From assembly GCA_963575745.1 (NCBI GenBank), contig CAUYUJ010002772.1:21888-85887 (forward strand): a stretch of DNA of 64,000 nt, in the 5' to 3' direction. The DNA comes from Prorocentrum cordatum. Its lineage: Eukaryota; Sar; Dinophyceae; Prorocentrales; Prorocentraceae. A model generated the notes under the pieces. That model searched no databases. It had not been told where the DNA came from and saw only the letters and a list, made by a program, of their open reading frames with translations. Shown one piece after another: positions 8,735-18,369 of this stretch. Made by a program: the position numbers and the translations under genes. Position 1 is the first letter of the stretch, and the number at the start of each line of letters is the position of its first letter.

Positions 8735-10512
8735 CGCGCGGTCTCCTCGCCTGCGTCGCCGTCGACGCCCTCGTCGAAAGACGTGCTGCCCAGCTCAGGA
8801 GCTGGAGGGGGCGGAAGCGCGCTCCCTGTTGCAGCGGGTGGATGCGCCGCGATCGCACTGGCCAAGGCAGGCGGAGGCGCCGCGATCGCACTGGCCAAGG
8901 TAGGCGGATGCCAAGGCAGCGGGCCCAAGGCCGTCGCTGCCGAAGGCGCCGGATAGCCGCCAGAGGCAGGCAGGAGCGGCGCGGCGGCAGGGGCAGGCGC
9001 GAGAGTCAGGGGAAGCTGCCCTGGCGGCGTCGGCCAAGGCACGTCTCGGGGAGGATGGCGCGGCGGCGGCGGCCGCAATTGAGGCCACGTCGTCGCCGAA
9101 TCTGCTGGCCAGCTGGCGGCCGGCGGCGGCGGCGGCGAGCTGGCCCTCACCCATGCATGCGTAACCAAAACAACGGGTGGCTTCTCTCCACGCGCGCCAG
9201 GGGCAGCGGCGCTGTTCTTCTTTGAAGTCGTGGCAGGCGGCGGCGCCGCCTTCTCATGCAGCGGAAGAAGCGGCGCCTTCTTCGCGTTAACCTTTGGCGC
9301 CGCCTGCGGCGGCCACGCCAGCGGCGCAGGCCACGGCGCGACTGGTCTTGGTGGTGTAGCGGCGCGGCCGCTGCCGCTCACGCTGGCTGGCGCAGGAGCA
9401 GGCGGCGGGGGTGGCGCAGGAGCTGGCGCAGGAGCTGGCGCAGGAGCTGGCGCAGGAGCAGCGACCGCAGCAGCAGGAGCGGCGGACGCGCCAGAGGCAG
9501 CGGACGCGCCAGAGGCAGCGGAGACGCCAGAGAGAGCGTTATACTCCGCGGCGTACATTTCGGGCACGCGGTGGGCGGCTTCGACCGAGTCGAAAAAGAC
9601 TGACCGCGCCACGTCCTCTTGCTCCCTCGAGAGCTTCTTTCTAGGAGCAGGTCTCCACCACAAACCGAGTAGCCCAGAAGTGTGTTCAGACACAGCCTCA
9701 TCGCGCAGGTCCTCGTCCGCCGCGGGGGGCGAGGGCGGCGCCCACAGGTTCAGATGGGCGGGCGCCGAGCCGAGCCGAAAGCCGCGGCTCAGCGCATTAG
9801 CAACCCGACGTGCCACAATGTCAGGGTCCTCCCCGTGCGACAGCTGGTTGTGGAGCTCCAGCAGCGTCTGGCAATCAAGACAAATCTCGGCTGCGGCCAA
9901 GGAGCTCTGTAGCTGCCTCTTTCTCGGAAAATTGCGCGCGCCCGTCAGGCGGAAGGCGCCCGCGTCCAGGAAGAGAACGCGCTCCCCTTCGGAATCCCAG
10001 GCCAAGTTATCCAGCTTCAGGTCGGACATATAGACGCCACGCCCAGCAGCCTGGGCGAAGCTCCGCACCGCCAGGAGGAAAACGCGCCGCTTGCCCTGGC
10101 TGTCGTCGCGCAGCAACCGCACGCGCCGATCCAACGGCATGGCGCTGTTGACCATGAGGAAGTGCAGGTGCCTGACGCCGCCGCTGGGCCCGTGGAGCGC
10201 AGCGGCGCCGCAGTGGAGGACGGCCGGCGCCAGCTCCCGCAGGGCCCCCGACATCTCGGCCTCGCGTTCATTCGCCTGCACCTGCTTTGCGCGCTCGGCT
10301 AGCTTGACGACGCGCTGCTGGTCCGTTGTTGTATATAATGCGCGACATGCCGTGCGCGGCGTAGGTGAGGCTGAAACGCACGGTCGGCATCGCGTCGTCG
10401 GCGTCAGAGGCAGCGGACGCGCCGGAGGCAGCGGACGCGCCAGAGGCAGCGGAGACGCCAGAGAGAGCGGTGCCGCGGCGGAGCCACGCATCCATGGCGA
10501 AGGGCAAGTCAA
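8563..10512 (-). CDS. Protein-kinase-like protein with Pro/Ala-rich tail
   Basis: The frame carries kinase-fold landmarks in order: RVVKLAER with a candidate ATP-binding Lys (about 10310), NEREAEM with a candidate helix-C Glu, a catalytic loop YMSDLKLDN (about 10025) retaining the Asp, Lys and Asn of the HRDxKxxN box but with Met-Ser in place of His-Arg, and LFLDAGAF where DFG is expected (Asp kept). Later parts include DCQTLLELHNQLSHGEDPDI and, from about 9540, long Ala/Pro/Ser-rich sequence in which (ASGASA)n is encoded by the GCGCCAGAGGCAG repeats. The glycine loop upstream is not obvious and the true start is uncertain. Activity is doubtful because HRD and DFG are altered; it could be a divergent kinase or pseudokinase. 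Confidence 0.5.
   Translation of the reverse strand: MTCPSPWMRGSAAAPLSLASPLPLARPLPPARPLPLTPTTRCRPCVSASPTPRTACRALYTTTDQQRVVKLAERAKQVQANEREAEMSGALRELAPAVLHCGAAALHGPSGGVRHLHFLMVNSAMPLDRRVRLLRDDSQGKRRVFLLAVRSFAQAAGRGVYMSDLKLDNLAWDSEGERVLFLDAGAFRLTGARNFPRKRQLQSSLAAAEICLDCQTLLELHNQLSHGEDPDIVARRVANALSRGFRLGSAPAHLNLWAPPSPPAADEDLRDEAVSEHTSGLLGLWWRPAPRKKLSREQEDVARSVFFDSVEAAHRVPEMYAAEYNALSGVSAASGASAASGASAAPAAAVAAPAPAPAPAPAPAPAPPPPPAPAPASVSGSGRAATPPRPVAPWPAPLAWPPQAAPKVNAKKAPLLPLHEKAAPPPATTSKKNSAAAPGARGEKPPVVLVTHAWVRASSPPPPPAASWPADSATTWPQLRPPPPRHPPRDVPWPTPPGQLPLTLAPAPAAAPLLPASGGYPAPSAATALGPLPWHPPTLASAIAAPPPALASAIAAHPPAATGSALPPPPAPELGSTSFDEGVDGDAGEETARCDGGDNSSPPKGGGAKCCRDRPRRMLLPLAHQRTSGRMLPLAHPSMLSLAQQRKCS
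9411..9480. repeat. GGCGCAGGAGCT short tandem repeat
   Basis: Four to five near-perfect copies of the 12-mer GGCGCAGGAGCT lie inside the Pro/Ala tail of the kinase-like frame, encoding alternating Ala-Pro on the minus strand. Confidence 0.8.
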
Positions 10513-10770
10513 TGCGCCTGGAACACGTGCTGCGCGCTCGCGCCCACTCTCGGGAAGGCTGCAGCTGTTGTGCGCGGAGGTGGAGCACCAGCGCCATGGC
10601 GACAGTACTTAAACAGTTGCGCGGCAGGATTCCAAGGGGAGCCACGCCTTCTTGGAGCCAAAATGGGCGGCGGACAGACGGGCCTCCCCCAGTGGAAATG
10701 TAATATTTTTGCACGCTCTGCCCCAATCGAACCCTCCAAATCTCGACCGGCCCCCCTCAAGCGTTTACAC

Positions 10771-13700
10771 CTGGTCGGGTCTAGTTTTTCCTTTGCTCCG
10801 GTCTAGTTTTTCCTTTGGTCGTGTCTAGTTTTTCTCTGGTCGGGTGGGTCTAGTTCCCCCCTGGTCGGGTCTAGTTTTTCCTTTGGTCGGGTGTAGTTTT
10901 TCTCTGGTCGGGTCTAGTTTTTCCCTGGTCGGGTCTAGTTTTTCCTTGGTCGGATCTAGTTTTCCCTGTGGTCAGGTTTAGTTTTTCCCTGGTCGGGTTT
11001 AGTTTTTCCCTGGTCGGGTCTAGTTTTCCCCTGGTCGGGTCTAGTTTTTCCTCTGGTCGGGTCTAGTATTTCCTTGGTCGGGCCTAATTTTCCTCTGGTC
11101 GGGTCTAGCTTTCCCCTCGTCGGGTTTAGTCCTTCCTTTGGTCCAGTCTAATTTTTCACTGGTCGGGTCTAGTTTTCCCCTGGTCGGGTCCAGTTTTTCT
11201 CTGGTCGGGTCTAGTTTTTCCCTGGTCGGGTCTAGTTTTCCCCTCCTGGTCGAGTCTAATTGTTCCTGTGGTCGGGTCTAGTTTTCCCCTGGTCGGGTTT
11301 AGTTTTTCCTGTGGTCGGGTCTAGTTTTTCCTTGGTCGGGTCTAGTTTTCCCCTGGTCGGGTCTAGTTTTCCCCTGGTCGGGTCTAATTTCTCCTTTGCT
11401 CAGGTATACTTCTTCCCTGGTCGGGCCTGGTTTTCCTAATTTCCCCTGGTCGGGCTTAGTTTTTCCTGGTCCGGTCTAATTTTTTTCTGGTCGGGTCTAA
11501 TGATTCCCTGGTCGGGTCTAATTTTCCCGTGGTCGGGTCTAGTTTTTCCCTTGGTAGGGTATAGTTTTTCTCTGGTCAGGTCTAGTTTTTCCCTGGTCGG
11601 GTCTAGTTTTCCCCTGGTCGGGTCGAGTTTTTCAATTGATCGGGTCTAATTTGTCCTTGGTCGGGTCTAATTGTTCGCTGGTCGGGTCTAGTTTCCCCCT
11701 GGTCGGGTCTAGTTTTTCCTTTGGTCGGGTCTAGTTTTCCCCTGGTCGGGTCTAGTTTTCCCTGGTCGGGTCTAGTTTTCCCCTGGTCGGGTCTAGTTCT
11801 TCCTTTGGTCGGGTCGGGTTTTTCCCCCTGGTCGGGTCTAGTTTTCCCTGTGGTCGGGTCTAGTTTTTCCCTGGTCGGATCTAGTTTTCCACTGGTCGGG
11901 TCTAGTTTTTCCTTTGGTCGGGTCTAGTTTTTCCCTTGGTCGGGTCTAATTGTTCGCTGGTCGGGTCTAGTTGTTCCTTGGTCGGGTCTAATTCTCGCTG
12001 TGGTCAGGCTTAGTTTTTCCCTGTGGTCAGGTCTAGTGTTTCCCGAGTCGGGTCTAATTTTCCCCTGGTCGGGTTTAGTTTTCCCTGTGGTCGGGTCTAG
12101 TTTTCCGATGGTCGGGTCTAGTTTTTCCTTTGGTCGGATCTACTTTTTCCCTGGTCGGGTCTAGTTTTCCCCTGGTCGGGTCTAGTTTTTCCTTTGATCC
12201 GGTTTAGTTGTTCCTTTGGTCAGGTCTAGTTTTTCCTTTGGTCGGGTCTAGTTTTCCCGTAGTCGGGTCTAGTGTTTCCTGTGGTCGGGTCTAGTTTTTC
12301 CCTGGTCGGGTCTACTTTTTCTCTGGTAGGGTCTAGTTGTCCTCTGGTCGGGTCTGGTGATCCCTGTGGTCGGGTCTAGTTTTCCCCTGGTCGGGTCTAG
12401 TTTTTCCTGTGGTCGGGTCTAGTTTTCCCCTGGTCGGGTCTAGTTTTTCCTCTGGTCGGGTCTAGTTTTTCCCTGGTCGGGTCTAGTTTTCCCCTGGTCG
12501 GGTCTAATTTTCCCTTGGTCGGGTTTAATTTTGTCCTTTCGCTCGGTCCAGTTTTTCTCTGGTCGGCTTTAGTTTTTCCCTGGTCGGGTCTAGTTTTCCC
12601 CTGGTCGAGTCTAGTTGTTCCTTCGGTCGGGTCTAGTTTTCCCTGGTCGGGTCTAGTTTTTCCCTGGTCGGGTCTAGTTTCCCCTGGTCGGGTCTAGTTT
12701 TTCCTTTTATCCGGTCTAGTTTTTCTTTGCTCGGATCTAGTTTTTCCCTGGTCGGGTCTATTTATTCTGTGGTCGGGTCTAGTTGTCCCCTGGTCGGGTC
12801 TAGTTTTTCCCTGGTCGGGTCTAGTTGTCCCCTGGTCGGGTATAGTTTTTCCTTTGGTCGGGTCTTTGTTTTCCCTGGTCAGGTCTAATTTTCCTCTGGT
12901 CGGGTCTAGTTTCCCCTGGTCGGGTCGAGTTTTTCCTTTGATCCGGTCTAGTTTTCTTTGCTCGGATCTAGTTTTTCCCTGGTCGGGTTTACTTGTTCCT
13001 TGATCAGGTCTAGTTTTTCCTTTGGTCGGGTTTAACTTTTCCCTGGTCGGGTCTAGTTTTGCCCTGTTCGGGTCTAATTTTCCCCTGGTCTGGTCTAGTT
13101 TTCGCTGTGGTCAGGCTTAGTTTTTACCTGGTCGGGTCTAGTTGTTCCATGGTCGGGTCTAGTTTTCCCCTGGTCGGGTTTAGTTTTCCCTGTGGTCGGG
13201 TCTAGTTTTCCCCTGGTCAGATTCAGTTTTCCTCCGGTCGGTTCTAGTTTTCCCCTGGTCGGGTCTAGTTGTTCCTTTGGTCGGGTCTAGTTTTTCCCTG
13301 GTCGGGTCTAGTTTTCCCTGGCTGGGTACAGTTTTCCCCTGGTCGGGTCTAGTTTTTCCTTTGGTCGGCTCTACTTTTTCCCTTGGTCGGGTCTAGTTTT
13401 CCCTGTGGTCGGATCTAGTTTTTCCCTGGTCGGATTTAGTTTTTCCTGTGGTCGGGTCTAATTTTTCCCCTGGTCGGGTCTAGTTTTCCCGTTGGTCGGG
13501 TCTAGTTTTTCCCTGGTCGGGTCTAGTTTCCCCCTGGTCGGGTTTAGTTTTCCCTTGGTCGGGTCTAGTTGTTCCTGTGGTCGGGTCGAGTTTTTTCTTG
13601 GTCGGATCTAGTTTTCCTCTGGTCGCGTCTAGTTTTCCCCTGGTCGTGTCTAGTTTTCCCTGGTCGGGTCTACTTTTCCGCTGGTGGGATCTAGTTTTCC

Positions 13701-15904
13701 ATGTGGTCGGGTCTAGTTTTCCCCTGGTCGGGTCTAGTTTTCGCTGTGGTCAGGTCGTTTTTCCCTGGTCGGATCTAGTTTTCCTCTGGTCGGGTCTAGT
13801 TTTCCCGTGGTCGGGTCTTATTTTTTCCCTTGGTCGGGTCTACTTGTTCTCTGGTCGGGTCTGCTGTTTCCCTGGTCGGGTCTAGTTTTTCCTTGGTCGG
13901 GTATAGTTTGCCCTGTGGTCGGGTCGAATTTTCCCTGGTCGGATCTAGTTTTCCTCTGGTCGGGTCTAGTTTTCCCCTGGTCGGGTCTAGTTTTTCCTTT
14001 GGTCGGGTCTAATTGTTTTCCCTGGTCGGGTCTAGTTTTCCCTGGTCTGCTCTAGTTTTCCCATGGCCGGGTCTAGTATTTTTCCTTTGGTCGGGTCTAG
14101 TTTTTCCCCTGGTCGGGCTTAGTTTTCCCTGTGATCGGGTCTAGTTTTTTTCCCTGGTCGGATCTAGATTTCCTCTGGTCGGGTCTAGTTTTCCCTTGGT
14201 CGGGTCTAGTTTTGCCTTTGATCGGGTCTAGTTTTTCTCTGGTCGGGTCTAGTTTTCCCTGGTCGGGTCTGGTTTTCCCTGTGGTCGGGTCTAATGTTTC
14301 CTTCGGTCGGGTGTAGTTTCCCCTTGGTCGGGTCTAGTTTTCCGCTGGTCGGGTTTAGTTCCTCCTTTGGTCGGGTCTAATTTGTCACTGGTCGGGTCTA
14401 GTTTTCCCTTGTCGGGTCTGGTTTTCTCCTGGTCGGGTCTAGTTTTTCCTGTGGTCGGGTCGGGTTTTCCCATGGTCGGGTCTAGTTTTCCCTGTGGTCG
14501 GGTCTAGTTTTCCCTTGGTCGGGTCTAATTTTCCCCTGGTCGGGTCTAGTTCTCCCCTGGTCGGGTCTAGTTTTGCCTTTGGTCGGGTCTAGTTTTTCTC
14601 TGGTCGGGTCTAGTTTTTCCCTGGTCGGGTCTAGTTTTCCCCTGGTCGGGTCTAGTTTTTCCCTGTGGTCGGGTCTAGTTTGTCCTGTGGTCGGGTCGGG
14701 TTTTCCCATGGTCGGGTCTAGTTTTCCCTGTGGTCGGGTCTAGTTTTCCCTTGGTCGGGTCTAATTTTCTCTGGTCGGGTCTAGTTCTCCCCTGGTCGGG
14801 TCTAGTTTTGCCTTTGGTCGGGTCTAGTTTTTCTCTGGTCGGGTCTAGTTTTTCCCTGGTCGGGTCTAGTTTTCCCCTGGTCGGGTCTAGTTTTTCCCTG
14901 TGGTCGGGTCTAGTTATTCCTTTGGTCGGTTTTAGTTTTTCTCTGGTCGGTCTAGTTTTCCCCTGGTCGGGTCTAGTTTTTCCTTTGGTCGGGTTTAATT
15001 TTCCCTGGTCGGGTCTAATTTTCCCTGGTCGGGTTGGTCGGGTCTAGTTATTCCCTTGGTCGGGTCTAGTTTTCCTTGTGGTCGGGTCTAGTTTTCCCTG
15101 GTCGGATCTAGTTGTCCTCTGGTCGGGTCTAGTTTTCCACTGGTCTCTAGTTTTCCTTGTGGTCGGAGTTTTCCCTGGGATCTAGTTGTCCTCTGGTCGG
15201 GTCTAGTTTTCCACTTGTCGGGTCTAGTTTTGCCTTTGATCGGGTCTAGTTTTTCTCTGGTCGGGTCTAGGGTCTGGTCTAGTTTTCCCCGGGTCAGGTC
15301 TAGTTTTTCCCTTTGGTCAGGCCTAGTTTGTCCCTGGTCGCATCTAGTTTTCCTCTGGTCGGGTCTAGTTTTCCCCTGGTCGGGTCTAGTTGTTCCTTTG
15401 GTCGCGTCCAATGTTTCTCTGGTCGGGTTTAGTTTCCCCTGCTCGGGTCTAGTTTTTCCATGGTCGGATCGAATTTTCCATGTGGTCGGGTCTAATGTGT
15501 CCTGTGGTCGGGTCTAGTTTTCCTTGTGGTCGGGTCTAGTTGTTCCTTTGGTCGGGTCTAGTTTTTCTCTGGTCGGGTCTAGTTTTTCCCTGGTCGGGTC
15601 TAGTTTTCCCTGGTCGGGTCTAATGTTTCCTGTGGTCGGGTCTACTTCCCCTGGTCGGATCTAGTTGTCCTCTGGTCGGGTCTAGTTTTCCCCTGGTCGG
15701 GTCTATTTTTCCTTTGGTCGGGTGTAGTTTTTCCCCTGGTCGGGTCTAGTTTTGCTTGGTCGGGTCTAGTTTTCCCCTGGTCGGGTTTAGTTTTTCCTTT
15801 GGTCGGGTCTAGTTGTTCGTTGGCCGGGTGTAGTTTTCCCTGGTCGGGTCTAGTTTTCCTGTGGTCGGGTCTAATTGTTTCCTTTGGTCGGGTCTAGTTT
15901 TTCC
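10771..15904. repeat. 20-bp satellite S1, block 1a
   Basis: About 5.1 kb of tandem TGGTCGGGTCTAGTTTTTCC-type units of 19-23 bp, roughly 250 copies. Units differ mainly in the linker before TGGTCGGG (CCC, CTTTGG, CTGTGG, CCCC) and in T-run length. A higher-order repeat is visible: about 14466-14683 is repeated at about 14702-14918 with the same order of variants. Short open frames through it (VGSSFSLVGSSFPL on plus, KTRPDQGKTRPD on minus) are artefacts of the repeat. Confidence 0.97.
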
Positions 15905-15954
15905 AAACCATCCTGTGGTGTTGGGTCCTCGTTTTGAAGAGACAGCGCCCCGCG
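15905..15954. repeat. Junction J1, copy 1
   Basis: A 50-bp non-satellite sequence (AACCATCCTGTGGTGTTGGG... to ...GCCCCGCG) links the 20-bp array to the CT/CAT tract. It recurs almost unchanged at 44579-44628, where it links the same two repeat classes. Confidence 0.9.
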
Positions 15955-16056
15955 TCTCCTCTCCTCTCCTCTCCTCTCCTCCTCCTCCTCTCCCCCCTCC
16001 TCCCTCCTCTCATCGCCGTCATCATATTCATCGTCATCATCATCATCATCCTCATC

Positions 16057-16091
<35 letters not shown>

Positions 16092-16224
16092 CCTCGTCAT
16101 CATCACCACCAGCATCATCATCGTCATCATCATCGCCATCGCCATTAGTTCCCAACCACCCTGTCATCATCACCACCAGCATCATCATCGTCATCACCAC
16201 CAGCATCACCATCGTCATCATTAT
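15955..16224. repeat. CTC then CAT microsatellite, locus 1 left part
   Basis: CTCCT repeats (15955-16013) pass into CATCATCAT with CAC, CGT and CAG variants up to 16224. The phrase CATCGCCATCGCCATTAG, followed by TTCCCA, occurs here (about 16130-16153) and again just right of the retroelement (22028-22048), so the tract is split by the insertion. Confidence 0.9.
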
Positions 16225-16298
16225 CATGACCCTGACTGCTCTCTTTCCAGACTACTGCTTGCGGTGCACAGGTGAGCGTCTTCAAACCAATTCTGCCC
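16225..16298 (-). repeat. Split direct repeat B2
   Basis: 74 bp identical to 16393-16466, offset 168 bp; starts CATGACCCTGACTGC on the plus strand. It forms the 3' terminus of the element, next to the CAT microsatellite. Confidence 0.9.
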
Positions 16299-16327
16299 CA
16301 GCTTTTTGGGGTTGGGCGGGTTCTGGG

Positions 16328-16395
16328 TGAACCAAAAAGCCTGCAGAGCGGAAAACGGATGACGAGGCCAGGTCATTTCCGTGGGGCACAAACAT
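16328..16395 (-). repeat. Split direct repeat A2
   Basis: 68 bp identical to A1 at 21956-22023 (TGAACCAAAAAGCCTGC... to ...GGGGCACAAACAT). It overlaps B1 by the three bases CAT (16393-16395). Confidence 0.92.
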
Positions 16396-16466
16396 GACCC
16401 TGACTGCTCTCTTTCCAGACTACTGCTTGCGGTGCACAGGTGAGCGTCTTCAAACCAATTCTGCCC
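16393..16466 (-). repeat. Split direct repeat B1
   Basis: 74 bp identical to B2. It lies about 100 bp 3' of the methyltransferase stop in element orientation and shares its terminal CAT with A2. Confidence 0.9.
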
Positions 16467-16565
16467 ATAGACAGGACCCCCGCATACAGCACTGGAGTGG
16501 CGAATTTATTCGACGATATATTACAGATTGGACATTTCAGCAGGAACCCCCCCGAGGCCCCAAGA

Positions 16566-17350
16566 TTAGAAGGGGAGGGACCAGGAGGAGGGGAGAGAAG
16601 AGAAAGCAGGCCACAGTTCGTGCACTCGCAAGAGGCTGAGGGACGAGGCGATAGCCTTGGCTAGCACGAGGCACAGCTTCTCGGGGTAAACCTGCTTCTG
16701 GCGTGTCAAGAATCCCCCTTGTCCCGTGGGCCCGCCCAACTGATAATGAGGTTTTCCCGAAAAGCTGCAAAGCCCACGGCCCTTACATGTGGCACTTTCC
16801 AGAGCCAGACACTTAACGTTGAACAGGTTGAGACGGGTACGAGCTCTCCATGGCGTGCCGAAGGCGCAATAATCAACGATATATGTCGTGCACTCGGGAC
16901 GTCTCATCATGGCAGGCCGACAGTGGCCCAGCCACAGGTAGCTCTGGGAAGGGTTTTCTTCTCCACACGGCAGGCCTCGCTGAAGACACGCTTCTAGCAG
17001 CACACCTGACCGATGAGCCAGTAAGTTACCTTCGGCAACTGTCTGCTGATCTCGTGCGTCAAGGTTTGGAAGACCTGCGGGGTACTCATGACTGCGCAGC
17101 CTGTGAGGAAGTCGTGACCACCGCGGCGCTCGACGGGCCATCGTGAACGATTGACATGGGGTACCTGACCACATTCCCCCGACCAGCCCCGATCGAATCC
17201 ATCCAAGGAGGGTGTTGAACGTCTTATCATTCAGCAGGTCGTGGGACGGCCCGTGGCAGATATCGATGCAAACGACAGCGATATTCCGGCCCGCGAGAGC
17301 CGTCGCCAGCCCTCCTGCCCCCGAGAACAAGTCTAGAAAGATCCTCGAGC
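16566..17350 (-). CDS. C-5 cytosine DNA methyltransferase domain of the YR element
   Basis: The frame reads GSRIFLDLFSGAGGLATALA from about 17350 (motif I, AdoMet binding), then SGTPCQSFTMARRAPR (motif IV with the catalytic Pro-Cys), CGEENPSQSYLW (motif VI, catalytic Glu in a variant of ENV), PWRARTRLNLF (motif VIII-like) and a C-terminal YPEKLCLVLAKAI (motif X-like), stopping at 16566. It would transfer methyl from AdoMet to cytosine C5 in DNA. Key residues are present and the domain is uninterrupted. It follows the recombinase in a different frame; the upstream part of this open frame (to 17660) overlaps the recombinase and is probably not translated as such, so I place the domain start at the frame switch. 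Methyltransferases inside dinoflagellate retrotransposons have been described (de Mendoza and colleagues, 2018) and proposed to methylate the element's own DNA. Confidence 0.85.
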
Positions 17351-18357
17351 CGAGGGGTTGCGGCTGTGCAAGAGCTTGGCGCAGCACTCGACGAAGGGGG
17401 TGAGGCCGCGGTCCGCCACCGCCGCGGTCGGACTCCCCGCCGCCGCGAGGAGCTTGCCGAGCTGCCAGAACATCCGCGCGTGTTTGTCGTAGCGAGCGGC
17501 GCTCCGAAAGATGAATCCGCGCCCTCTCTGCTGCACCTCGAAAGGCGACCGCGCTTGAACGAGACGATCGTGGCAGGCGCCCCCGGGCTGCAGCACGTAG
17601 AGGCTCGGCTCGACGTAAAAGGCCCTCACCTGCTGCACGGCCAGCGCGAAGGACCGGCACAACTGCCTCGAGCTGACGCCGAAGAGGCGCGCTGCGCAGG
17701 CGCGCCCCGCCTGCAACGCCTGCAACAACGGGAGGGGTGGGCGGTGGCGGTCCAAGTCGAGGAGCGCGCTCAGGTCGAACTCCTGGGTCTTGGACGGCCG
17801 CCCCAGCTCTCCACGTGAACGCAGGCGGGCCGGGCCCGCACCACGGCGGCCAGCGGCCGAGCGGTCAGCGCCCGCGACCACCCTTCGCCCTGCGCCCCCT
17901 CCGCAAAGTCGAGGAGCTGAAGGGCCCACTGCCGGCCCGACCAAGCGGGCAGCGGCCGCCGCTTCAGATGGCCAGCCAGCCGCTCCAACACGCCGCAGTA
18001 GCCCGCCTGCGTCGCCGGGCGGATCCGCTCCTGCTGCAGGCCGGTCCGCAGCGGGGCCAGCAGCGGCAGCCGCCCCCGCGTCGCCGCCCGGCGGCGCTCC
18101 AGGCGGTCCGAGCCCTGGCGGTCGCAGGGGCCAGAGAGGGTTGAGCGGGCAACCCGCGGTGCGCCACCAGGAAGGGTGGGCTGGCAAGCCCCAGGGACGC
18201 TCGGCCCAGCGCGACCGCTGCTCGCGAGGCCGCGGCCCGTCGGCGCGCCGGCAGAAAGGCTGCTGGAGCAACCCGGGCCCGCATCGTCCACGTCGTCTGA
18301 GTCGAACAGGACCGCAAGCAGCAACCGCGCTGGAGGCAGGCAGGCGGTGTTGGACAT
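17333..18357 (-). CDS. Tyrosine recombinase domain of the YR element
   Basis: The core-binding region is in the frame of 18357-17770 (RIRPATQAGYCGVLERLAGH, then GRQWALQLLDFAEGAQGEGW). After a frame change near 17790 the catalytic region follows (FDLSALLDLDRHRPPLPLLQ, VSSRQLCRSFALAVQQV, then YVLQPGGACHDRLVQARSPF and RSAARYDKHARM) to a TAG at 17333. By comparison with this family the second catalytic box should read LRHGGAS-D; here it reads LQPGGACHD, so Arg and His of the box appear changed, while the C-terminal Tyr of ARYDKH is kept. The enzyme would integrate a circular DNA copy by strand exchange at a short identity. This copy is probably impaired in cis. Confidence 0.7.
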
Positions 18358-18369
18358 GGACAGCTACCC

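Noticed and set aside
10771-15904. Many 60-120 codon frames reading VGSSFSLVGSSFP or GKTRPDQGKTRPD
   Set aside because: They are translations of the 20-bp satellite; the apparent membrane or basic proteins have the repeat's own period and no independent signal.
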